A stretch of DNA of 64,000 bases from positions 620,001-684,000 of the forward strand of contig OZ242357.1 in the NCBI GenBank assembly GCA_965208815.1. The letters are read 5' to 3'. Position 1 is the first letter of the stretch, and every line of letters begins with the position of its first letter. The stretch comes from Bin55 sp009840545. Lineage in GTDB: Bacteria; Pseudomonadota; Gammaproteobacteria; Pseudomonadales; Azotimanducaceae. The notes beneath the pieces were generated by a model. The model was not told the DNA's origin. It was given only the letters and a program-made list of their open reading frames with translations, and did no database searches. The translations under genes and the position numbers were made by a program. Shown piece by piece: positions 53,821-61,128 of the stretch.

Positions 53821-54429
53821 TTAGAAAATCGGATCAAGCGTTAGAAGCAATCGTTCACCAGTTCCATGGGGAGATCGGTGAACAACGCCGCCAAAGCTGT
53901 CCTGCCACGCGCCACCCTTCAATATCGACCAGTGACCTGTAGTCAATTGCTGGATTGGCCGGTTCGCTTGGATGGGAGGTGCCATGCTATCGAGATCGGC
54001 AAAAACAGCCCAATCGACATCGCTATTAGGAATCCATTCTGTTCCGGACCCACTGATGGTAATCAACATACGGCAAGGCACCTGATCCGCATGAAATCGT
54101 GGGCACATAGGAGCGTTTAGTGACTCGAGTCGAACACCAATTCGCTTACAGCCCATGAGCTCTCCTAACATTTCGCTAGCCTCTGCGATTTCATCACACA
54201 GCGCAGTATGTGTGTCCGCGTCTATTGTGGCGGGCAGCTCATTCTTCGGAGCATCGGGATTATCCACAGGCTGGACCCATTGCAATCGCAGAAACTGATG
54301 CGAACGGATCAATTGCCTGGCTAGGGCCTCACAATTCCTCGCTTTTGGGCGGGCCACGCTGACGATTTCCACGTTCTCCTCGTAGATCGTTGCAAAATCG
54401 CCCAATTGGCCACTGATCACCTGTAGCAT
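53821..54429 (-). CDS. DUF1826 domain protein
   Basis: The ATG at 54429 overlaps the stop of the COG0523 gene (TGATG) and gives 202 aa; a 21-codon longer frame would lie within that gene. The sequence has the DUF1826 pattern: APMCPRFHADQVPCRMLITI with conserved Cys and His, ISGSGTEWI, and a C-terminal KGGAWQDSFGGVVHRSPHG followed by RLLLTLD. DUF1826 genes are repeatedly found beside zinc-related COG0523 GTPases and Zur-regulated genes. Function is unknown, but a role in zinc limitation is a fair inference. Confidence 0.8.
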   Translation of the reverse strand: MLQVISGQLGDFATIYEENVEIVSVARPKARNCEALARQLIRSHQFLRLQWVQPVDNPDAPKNELPATIDADTHTALCDEIAEASEMLGELMGCKRIGVRLESLNAPMCPRFHADQVPCRMLITISGSGTEWIPNSDVDWAVFADLDSMAPPIQANRPIQQLTTGHWSILKGGAWQDSFGGVVHRSPHGTGERLLLTLDPIF

Positions 54430-55646
54430 CAGACCTCTGTCTCCTCTATTTCGCGGATCCATTGAGGGAACGGATCGGGGAACTGTTTCCAATTGTTTGG
54501 TCCAGCAATGAGCTCTTTTTCATTTAGGAGGCATGCATCCAATGCTCGACATGCTTGCTTTTCGTCGAGTGCTTGCCCGATGAAAACGATCTCCTGGCGC
54601 CGGTCACCATAGGGCGGCTCGCACTTGCTTTCAATTGCCTCTCTGTGTTCCATTTCTTCAGGCCACTGATCCTTAGACAACGCTGACCAAAACAGTCCGG
54701 CAAATCCATGATTCATAATACCGCCAGCCTGAGACCATGAACCCGCTTGATCGAAACGTGAGGCCAACCAGAAGTAACCTTTGGATCGAACGAGGTTGCC
54801 GTAACGCCAACCATTCACGAGAAAGTCGTAGAGTCGTTGCGGGTGAAATGGCCTTCGCGCCCGATAGACGAAGCTGCCGATACCGTACTCCTCGGTCTCC
54901 GGCACATGTTCGCCATTGAGTTCCGCCAGCCAGCCAGGTGCTTCTGCAGCCTTCTCCATATCAAACTTGCTTGTACCCAAAATGGACGAAAGCTCGACTT
55001 TTCCGTGGTCTGCAATGAAAACCTCGGCACCGGGATTCAGGCGACGGAGTGTTGCAAGTAGCTCATTAGTCTGAGAGAGATTGAGCAAATCGGTTTTTGT
55101 CACCACGATGACATTGCTGAACTCGACCTGGTCGATGAGGAGATTGGCGATGTTGCGTTCGTCGTCCTCCTCAACCTCCATGTTCTTGTCTTTGAGGTTC
55201 TCAGCCTCGTCCATTAGGCGTGGAAAATTGTAAGCGTCGACGACGGTAACCATGGTGTCAAGCTGGGCTACCGACGATAGCGATCGACCCAGTTCATCTT
55301 CGAACGTAAATGTTTCCGCCACAGGCAACGGCTCGGAGACACCAGTCGATTCGATGAGAAGATAGTCGAACCGTTGTTCGTCTGCAAGGCGTGCAACCTC
55401 GACAAGCAGATCTTCCCTTAGCGTGCAGCAGATGCAGCCATTTGTCATTTCAACAAGCTTCTCATCCACTTGCTGGAGTGAACCGTCTTCCCGAAGGAGA
55501 TCAGCGTCGATGTTGACCTCTGCCATGTCGTTCACAATGACCGCAACCCGCATGCCTTCACGATTGTTGAGAACATGATTCAGGAGCGTTGTCTTGCCAG
55601 CTCCTAGAAACCCTGACAACACTGTTACGGGTAGAGGTGATCCCAT
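54429..55646 (-). CDS. COG0523 metal-chaperone GTPase (ZigA/CobW-like)
   Basis: The start ATG 55646, 7 nt after GGAGG, gives 405 aa starting MGSPLPVTVLSGFLGAGKTT; a TTG four codons earlier overlaps that ribosome-binding site. Walker A is GFLGAGKTT, the metal motif CxCC is in NGCICCTLREDL, Walker B is LIESTGVSEP, and NKxD reads TKTDLL. The C-terminal CobW_C domain has FHPQRLYDFL and RSKGYFWLASR. This subgroup is linked to zinc homeostasis. The neighbouring DUF1826 gene supports that, though no clear Zur site was found upstream. Confidence 0.9.
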   Translation of the reverse strand: MGSPLPVTVLSGFLGAGKTTLLNHVLNNREGMRVAVIVNDMAEVNIDADLLREDGSLQQVDEKLVEMTNGCICCTLREDLLVEVARLADEQRFDYLLIESTGVSEPLPVAETFTFEDELGRSLSSVAQLDTMVTVVDAYNFPRLMDEAENLKDKNMEVEEDDERNIANLLIDQVEFSNVIVVTKTDLLNLSQTNELLATLRRLNPGAEVFIADHGKVELSSILGTSKFDMEKAAEAPGWLAELNGEHVPETEEYGIGSFVYRARRPFHPQRLYDFLVNGWRYGNLVRSKGYFWLASRFDQAGSWSQAGGIMNHGFAGLFWSALSKDQWPEEMEHREAIESKCEPPYGDRRQEIVFIGQALDEKQACRALDACLLNEKELIAGPNNWKQFPDPFPQWIREIEETEV

Positions 55647-55907
55647 GCCTGCCTCCAAGCAGTATTAATATGATAAGATATGTTGTGTGGGTGAGGTTTC
55701 AAATCGATTTCGCCGGGTATTGTACCAGTGCACCTTGATCGCCTGACATGGATCCCAGGGAATCGTCCGACCAGATCGCCCTACCGGTCTTTTATGATGG
55801 AATGCCGAAATTCAATTGGCAGATAAACCATTAGCAAATGTACCAACCAGATCCGAGAAGCGTGGGTGGGATGTCGCTTTTTTCGCGTTTGAAGCGAGTT
55901 CGTAGTG

Positions 55908-56242
55908 TGGTGCCCGAGGCCGGAGTCGAACCGGCACGGAGTTGCCTCCGAGGGATTTTCGTACCACTACGTCTTTGGACGCCGCTAGACTTGCAACGTT
56001 TGTGGTCTGGACTTTCTCTTCACCTCTGCTGTTAGAAACACACGTTTTGACAGAGAGGGGGAGCCGTCAAGTCTCTACACTTTCAACTTTCGGAATTGGG
56101 TCCGATGTCGCTTAGCTCGGGATTGCCACGTATCAACGAAACGAAGTTTCCCCGAATTTGACTCCATTCACTAGAGACGTCGCCGTCAATGTGCTCAAAT
56201 TCTCTATAAGTCCCTTGCGTCTACCAATTTCGCCACTCGGGC
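55908..56242 (-). tRNA. tRNA-Leu (anticodon UAA), interrupted by a group I intron
   Basis: Exon 1 is 56242-56208 (35 nt): acceptor GCCCGAG, D-arm and the 5' half of the anticodon arm ending GGGACTT. Exon 2 is 55959-55908 (52 nt), beginning AAAATCCC and including a variable arm (GGAG/CTCC), TPsiC arm GCCGGTTCGACTCCGGC, acceptor CTCGGGC, discriminator A and encoded CCA. Spliced, they make an 87-nt tRNA with loop CTTAAAA and anticodon UAA. The intron lies between U34 and A35, the same position as in cyanobacterial and plastid tRNA-Leu(UAA) introns. Functional expression depends on splicing. Confidence 0.93.
55960..56207 (-). ncRNA. Group I self-splicing intron (248 nt) in tRNA-Leu(UAA)
   Basis: The preceding exon ends in U and the intron ends in G (complement of 55960), as group I introns require. 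CUU at the 5' splice site can pair with GAG at intron nt 12-14, giving the U-G wobble of P1. Core elements in order on the minus strand: P-like CGGGGAAACTTCG (56154-56142), Q-like GGCAATCCCGAGCTAAG (56127-56111), R-like GTAGAGACTTGACGGC (56078-56063), S-like AAGTCCAGACC (56014-56004). R GACUU (56073-56069) pairs with S AAGUC (56014-56010) to form P7. No endonuclease frame is present. The closest known type is the cyanobacterial tRNA-Leu (IC3) intron. Confidence 0.9.
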
Positions 56243-56456
56243 ACGAGAATTGGCATAGACATCCTGATTATAACGACGGATTTTCTAGGTTGAAGAGAAT
56301 GCTGGGCAAGACCAAGGGAACTAATTGAATGGTTCAAGAGACAAATACCGTCGCTGATGCACCCGCCGATCTGCAGATAAATGTTCATTACATCGAATCT
56401 GATAGCATTTAGCCAGTTGGGTCGGTCAAATTGTTAACAAAATGGATGCCCAACAT

Positions 56457-56541
56457 GCCCAGGTGTTGGAACTGGCAGACAAGCAGGATTTAGGTTCCTG
56501 TGCCTTCGGGCGTGAGGGTTCGACTCCCTCCCTGGGCACCA
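56457..56541 (+). tRNA. tRNA-Leu (anticodon UAG)
   Basis: The 85-nt gene has acceptor GCCCAGG/CCTGGGC, anticodon arm CAGGATTTAGGTTCCTG with anticodon TAG, long variable arm (TGCCTTCGGGCG), TPsiC arm GAGGGTTCGACTCCCTC and encoded CCA. It has no intron. It is ~215 bp from, and divergent to, the intron-bearing tRNA-Leu(UAA). Confidence 0.95.
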
Positions 56542-56563
56542 TGTCTCTGCCAGACTTCGAAAG

Positions 56564-57256
56564 GTGTTGCGAGTCGTGCACGTTGTATGTCTAGACGGAG
56601 TTCCTTCCTTTGAAATCAACGAACCATTGCTCGACAGAGCCTGCCTCGTATTATCTCGTATAGGAGACTTCACTTCCGATCTTAGACCAGAGGAATCCAG
56701 AATTCTAGGTGAAGTCTCGAGTGTACGAAGTCATCAGTTTTCCTCGGGAAGACGAGCGGCGCACAAAGCAGTTCAACAGCTTCAAATCCAAGACAGTGCG
56801 ATCGGGCGCACCGAGAGAATTCCTCGATGGCCACCCGGTGTCCTCGGAAGCATTTCTCATTCAGATAGCCTCGCGGGAGCTGCTGTTGGCCTAGCGGACA
56901 CTTACTTAGGAATGGGAATCGATCTTGTCCCCATTTCTGCGGTTTCGGATAAGGTGGCGCAACGCCTCTTGCTGGATCCGGAATTGAAATGGGTGCGGGA
57001 CATGGGTTCTGGAGATTGGCGGACCGCACTATTCAGTGCAAAGGAATCTGTCTATAAGGCTGTTAACCCGGTCGTCGGAGAATACCTCGGATTTCAAGAC
57101 GTAACAGTAAATGTCGTTCCAGACGCCTTGGAATTTTTCGCAGCAACGATAGAAAATAGAGAGTCCAGCGAGATTGTCGCTGGCGGACACGGGTTCATCC
57201 ATCGGGTTGAGGGTCATTGGCTCACCATCTTCGTTGTGCGGAAGAAGTCAGCTTAG
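56564..57256 (+). CDS. 4'-Phosphopantetheinyl transferase (EntD/Sfp-like)
   Basis: The enzyme transfers phosphopantetheine from CoA to carrier proteins. The 230-aa product has the Sfp/EntD motifs: RWPPGVLGSISHS (P-loop-like P1), GMGIDLVPIS with the Mg-binding Asp, and LFSAKESVYKAVNPVVG (KExxxKA). The frame opens at TTG 56564; other GTG/TTG codons follow closely, so the exact start is uncertain. It could activate AcpP or a secondary-metabolite carrier. No synthase genes occur in the window, so acting on AcpP or a distant pathway is open. Confidence 0.85.
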   Translation: MLRVVHVVCLDGVPSFEINEPLLDRACLVLSRIGDFTSDLRPEESRILGEVSSVRSHQFSSGRRAAHKAVQQLQIQDSAIGRTERIPRWPPGVLGSISHSDSLAGAAVGLADTYLGMGIDLVPISAVSDKVAQRLLLDPELKWVRDMGSGDWRTALFSAKESVYKAVNPVVGEYLGFQDVTVNVVPDALEFFAATIENRESSEIVAGGHGFIHRVEGHWLTIFVVRKKSA

Positions 57257-57487
57257 AGATTGCAGCCGCTGCTTGTAACGTCTCCTGCAGTTTCAGATCG
57301 GTGATGGGCGACAAACGGAACGGCTGTCTAGATTCTTCTTAGTCGGTTCCGTATTGACTCGACTTGAAGGACCTACACAAGCAACCAATTCAAGGGCCTA
57401 ATGACGTGCCACGCCCTCCTGTTAGGAACAATCGTGGCGATCAATTCAAGATGGTGTTGGAGTTCAGGTTGAATAGCAACGTCAGAG

Positions 57488-58045
57488 TTATTCCTCCTGC
57501 TCCTCTGCATCTCCTGCCTGTTCTACCTCAGATTCTCGCTGGGTCTCGGTTCTGAGCTCTTCAAGTTGCTCTAGTAGAGCTTCTGAAGCCCTGTCATAGC
57601 CCAACTCGTGATTGGCGGAACAAAGATTGGTGTAGAGTGCTTCAATGTCACTACTTCCGGCACCGCTTCCGCTTTTCCTAGCTCTAGCAAAAACTACGTA
57701 GCGTTCGCCGACGGAAAAGTCGTAGCCGCATGATGGCTCGTCCAACGCGGTCAAAACAGTTACTCTGGTCTCGTCTGTCCCTTTCCACGCTTCGTTCAGT
57801 TCAAGTTCAACTTCTACTGTTAGGAGAAAGTCGTCTTGGTCCCACTTGATGCGGCGTTCGTCTGCTACTGAATCAATTCGCAAGACTTTTCCGCTCAACA
57901 CAACATCAGAATTTAGGAAGTCTTCCTCTACCGTTGGAAATTTACACTTGCACGCCCAGGCATTAGATGCAAAGAGTAGAAGCAGCAAACTACAAACAAC
58001 AGAACTGTGGCTTAACAACTTTCTTTTTTCCACCAAACTTTTCAT
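57488..58045 (-). CDS. Secreted NTR/TIMP-like protein
   Basis: The ATG at 58045 gives 185 aa with a signal peptide (about residues 1-32, ending SNAWA) followed at once by CKCKFPTVEEDFLNSDVVLSGKV. A Cys-x-Cys right after the cleavage site, then a D-V-V-x-x-G-K-V strand, matches the netrin/TIMP-like (NTR) fold. A second Cys pair (SCGYDF and NLCSAN) follows, and the C-terminus is an acidic coiled coil. Bacterial NTR-like proteins have no established common function. A decayed paralogue is immediately upstream. Confidence 0.65.
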   Translation of the reverse strand: MKSLVEKRKLLSHSSVVCSLLLLLFASNAWACKCKFPTVEEDFLNSDVVLSGKVLRIDSVADERRIKWDQDDFLLTVEVELELNEAWKGTDETRVTVLTALDEPSCGYDFSVGERYVVFARARKSGSGAGSSDIEALYTNLCSANHELGYDRASEALLEQLEELRTETQRESEVEQAGDAEEQEE

Positions 58046-58159
58046 GTGTTGACACCGAGAATAAGACAGTCTAAAGGGACGAATTCCCCAATAATTCAAG
58101 ATGCTGGCAACCACTAGTCGGTTACAGCTAATGTTCAGCCTCGTTCATTGTGCTAGGAG

Positions 58160-58510
58160 TTATTCCTGATCGGTCCTCGGGCTGGGCTGAAAACTGGACC
58201 GATTTGTAATTGCTAATTCATTTCCTCGATCGTGATAGTCCTCTGAATGCGAGTTCTTCAGATTCAGAGTCTCTTCACTCTCCGCTTGCATTTCGGATTC
58301 GAGATTGTCCAGTTGCTCGAAGAGTTCGTCTTTTTCTCGCAGATCGTCGAGCTTCTTATTTCCATTACAGTAATCGGTGAACAAACGCCCAGAGTCGCCG
58401 CCTTCCTTTATGTCGTGCACCCTGTCAGCGAATATCACGTACTAATCGCCAACAGCAGGACTCATGTAGGAACAGATAAACCACCCTTCGCCGGACGGAA
58501 TAGCAACTTC
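58160..58510 (-). pseudogene. Decayed paralogue of the NTR-like gene
   Basis: The reading ICSYMSPAVGD-stop-YVIFADRV parallels SCGYDFSVGERYVVFARAR of the downstream gene, and YCNGNKKLDDLREKDELFEQ parallels the end of that protein (LCSANHELGYDRASEALLEQ). An in-frame TAG at 58442-58444 replaces the ER position, and no signal peptide or N-terminal Cys motif can be found upstream. It is a truncated, inactivated tandem copy; its left limit is approximate. Confidence 0.6.
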
Positions 58511-58549
58511 AGATTGGTCTCACAGTTTTCTTCCATTGATTCAAAGCGG

Positions 58550-59821
58550 TCACTCGACAGAGTCATAGACTCCCAGTTCCATCGAAATCCTTCCAAATTC
58601 TTCGAGTACTTTCAATTCTCGGAAGTTGGAGGAAGGAATGGTGATATTCAGAGACGCGATTGCTGACGCGCAACTCTGAGATTCTGGCGGTTTGGGTCTG
58701 TCTTCGTCGTAGTAGCGTCTGATCGTCGGTTCTCCACAAACCTCACCGACCAATTTGGCAAGATCGACGTCCCAACCATTGTCGTGTATCGACATAACCG
58801 CAGCAATTGCCTCTTGCAATCGCTTAACTCGGCTGTTCAGAGGTACCTGTGCTTCGGTTAGACTCCGGATCCAAGGATGCTTCCGTTCCAAGTATTCATC
58901 GTAGGAATCGACAGACTGACCGTGAATGTGACGAGCGAATGTGTGCAACCCTAGCGACCATCCCTCACCTAGTCGGGCTGCCATCCAAGTAAGAGTTTTG
59001 CCAGATTCGAGCGTTGATATCTTGGACAGCTTAAGTGAAATCTCCTCCAAGCGTCTAAACTCTTTGGTGCTTGATGGTATTAGCAAGGTTGACATGTCAT
59101 AATGAGAGCATTTCTCTTCGATCCAACGAGACTCAAGAACACCAGTCCAAATCGCATTTTTCAAACCACGATAGCCGTCAGGGTCTACCTCACTGTACTG
59201 TTCGATGTGGTCCACTTCTGTTTGAAACAACGATTTTCCTCCAAAATTGATGTGTGGTTCGAACCACTTTGTGGAAAACCGTTCCGTGTAATCCAAATCG
59301 CACTGTTGCAAGAATGTTCCAAAGCTTGCAAAAGCTTCAGCATGGCAAGAATCCTTTAGGTCATCTCGAAAGTCACCGTTTTCCAATCGACAGTCTTCTC
59401 GTTCTAGAGCTTCAAATATTAGAGATCGATCATTTTGGGGATCATTGAATACCCGCAAATATGTTAGCTGTCCGGGAAAAGAGATGAAATTTGCGAAGAA
59501 CCCCAAATCCCGACTCTGAAAGACCCGGTCCATAGCTTCTAAACAATCAACCGAGAGTTCACCATGCAAGTCGGGGCACAATTCGAGCAAGTTTACATCG
59601 TCCAGATTCGGATCTGAAAACTCCGAGATGTGTGGAGTGGCTCCAACGCCAGTAGAGAAAGTAGTTGGTTCTGACGATAATTGGTTATCAGATATAACCT
59701 CAATGTCATGGATAGACTGTTTTTCACGCGTAGAGTTGAACAGAAAATAGACTGTGATGCTCAGTGCAGCACAAGAAATTAGTGTACCTGCCGAGTTGCA
59801 AAGGCCTTTTCTAATGCTCAT
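58550..59821 (-). CDS. Hypothetical protein with N-terminal membrane anchor
   Basis: A 423-aa protein that I do not recognise. It has one N-terminal membrane segment (about residues 11-29), then a mostly helical, Cys-containing extracytoplasmic region (DLHGELSVDCLEAMDRV, CDLDYTERFSTKWFEPHI, SIHDNGWDVDLAKLVGEVCG). The start overlaps the stop of the upstream small gene (ATGA), so the two are probably co-translated. No catalytic motif is evident. The frame is intact and of good length, which supports a real gene. Confidence 0.65.
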   Translation of the reverse strand: MSIRKGLCNSAGTLISCAALSITVYFLFNSTREKQSIHDIEVISDNQLSSEPTTFSTGVGATPHISEFSDPNLDDVNLLELCPDLHGELSVDCLEAMDRVFQSRDLGFFANFISFPGQLTYLRVFNDPQNDRSLIFEALEREDCRLENGDFRDDLKDSCHAEAFASFGTFLQQCDLDYTERFSTKWFEPHINFGGKSLFQTEVDHIEQYSEVDPDGYRGLKNAIWTGVLESRWIEEKCSHYDMSTLLIPSSTKEFRRLEEISLKLSKISTLESGKTLTWMAARLGEGWSLGLHTFARHIHGQSVDSYDEYLERKHPWIRSLTEAQVPLNSRVKRLQEAIAAVMSIHDNGWDVDLAKLVGEVCGEPTIRRYYDEDRPKPPESQSCASAIASLNITIPSSNFRELKVLEEFGRISMELGVYDSVE

Positions 59822-60126
59822 TCTGATGTGCAGTCACCTAGTTTGGAGCCTTTGACATAATCATCATTCCATTTCAAACTTCGCAATACCATGTCTAACA
59901 TGTCTTGATCGTCCGCATAGAGTTCCTCTAGTTCCTCGACTTCCTCCCGTGTACGATACGAATATGGGGGTTCAACTTCATCCCACACCTCCTTAAATAG
60001 ATCGTAGGCTTCCTTGGCAGTGAGACGTTCCTCTTCGTTCTGATTCGCTTCGCCGTGAAGCATTCTCCCTCCCATATTTCTATCATCATGGACGAATTCG
60101 TGTATGTGTGCATAACTCCCCATCAT
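59818..60126 (-). CDS. Small acidic protein with an HEFVH (HExxH) motif
   Basis: The 102-aa product begins MMGSYAHIHEFVHDDRNMGG. HEFVH at residues 9-13 fits the zincin HExxH pattern, with an EEER cluster ~20 residues later. Only eight residues precede the motif, and two in-frame stops (TAGTAG) lie a few codons upstream, so it may be the tail of a once larger metallopeptidase-like protein. The rest is very acidic (TREEVEELEELYADDQDMLD). It overlaps the next gene by 4 nt. Function unknown; protease activity is doubtful. Confidence 0.45.
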   Translation of the reverse strand: MMGSYAHIHEFVHDDRNMGGRMLHGEANQNEEERLTAKEAYDLFKEVWDEVEPPYSYRTREEVEELEELYADDQDMLDMVLRSLKWNDDYVKGSKLGDCTSE

Positions 60127-60693
60127 TTTGACATTTGGGCACCTCTACTAAATCGCTTTCTGGCTAGCGGGGGAGCTCGATAGGGGAGGAAGTCGCCGAA
60201 ATCCGCGAAATTCCAGTACTGTAGCAGTTTGAAATTGCTTCCAGAAAAGATTAAGCAGGTTCTTGGCGGAAAATTCCCCTGCGAAAGGTTGCAAGTTTCC
60301 AAGCCGTTTGGTAGGCTAGAGAGTAGAGATTGTACCTAGAGCAATCTTAGGAAGCGGCTCATCGTAAGAGTCGGTTCCCGCACGAGAGGATTTAGCTGTT
60401 TCAGAGTATAGATTCAGCGGTTCTCTTGTGCGTTTTTCAATCCCTACTTCCATCCTCTTGCAAATTACTTTGCTTGAGTTCGGACAATCGTGATTTGAAG
60501 GAAGCAAGCACAAAGCCCGTATTTATACGGCTTTGCGTTATGTTCAAGAACCCTCAGTAGGAGTGCCTTGAAGGGTGAAGTGGATCATGCGTTTCGTTTT
60601 TCCTGTTTTTAGTTAAGCTGATGCTTAAGAATGATTGTGCATAAAATCGAACTTGTGTCAATAATTTTACGCAATCAGGAAAGCGATTCCCGC
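60127..60693. other. Intergenic region with an imperfect palindrome
   Basis: About 570 bp contain no gene I can support. At 60511-60535 the sequence CAAAGCCCGTAT then TTATACGGCTTTG forms a ~11-bp stem with one bulged C; there is no T-run after it, so it could be an operator-like or processing element. Short open frames here lack ribosome-binding sites. Confidence 0.35.
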
Positions 60694-61050
60694 TCAAGAC
60701 TCAGGAGTTCTAGGTTGATACTTCGCTCCATTCTCAAAAATTGGGCTGATTTTCGTCGGGACTGTACGACCCGGATCGACTTCCTCAAAGCCTAGTTCGC
60801 ACATAACATCCTTGACAAGACTACCGACCATTTTCTTGAAATTGTCGAAGTTGTCAGAATCGAAATGCTTGACATGCCATGCAAGTGCTGTGAAGTCGTC
60901 AACGTGATGGAGAGCCTCTAGTGCCGGTAATTTTAGTTTCGTCATGTCTTTCATTAAGGCACAAGACTCGGGGCTAGAAACGATACGCTCGATTTCAGGG
61001 TATTTCTCGAACGTATTACCTGGATTTGCTCTAGGTGAGAAACGGGGCAT
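60694..61050 (-). CDS. Hypothetical protein
   Basis: A 118-aa protein starting MPRFSPRANPGNTFEKYPEI. An AAGG ribosome-binding site lies ~8 nt before the ATG. It looks soluble and helical, with a central ALEALHHVDDFTALAWHVKH region and no membrane segment or known motif. It is the last host gene before the insertion sequences; its start is ~80 bp from the IS1380-type left end, so the IS probably sits in its promoter region. Confidence 0.5.
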   Translation of the reverse strand: MPRFSPRANPGNTFEKYPEIERIVSSPESCALMKDMTKLKLPALEALHHVDDFTALAWHVKHFDSDNFDNFKKMVGSLVKDVMCELGFEEVDPGRTVPTKISPIFENGAKYQPRTPES

Positions 61051-61128
61051 TGTGATTGCCTTCAGTTACGAATTGAGTCGACATTTTACCGAACGATCAG
61101 TAATATACGGACTGCAAATACACTTAAG

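Noticed and set aside
55660..55700. Zur-type operator upstream of the COG0523 gene
   Set aside because: The AT-rich sequence around AATATGATAAGATATG is not a convincing inverted repeat.
55838..56035. Plus-strand open frame of 65 codons across the tRNA-Leu(UAA) gene
   Set aside because: It lies antisense to the tRNA 3' exon and intron and has no ribosome-binding site or family motif.
60511..60535. Rho-independent terminator
   Set aside because: The stem has a bulge and no T-tract follows on either strand.
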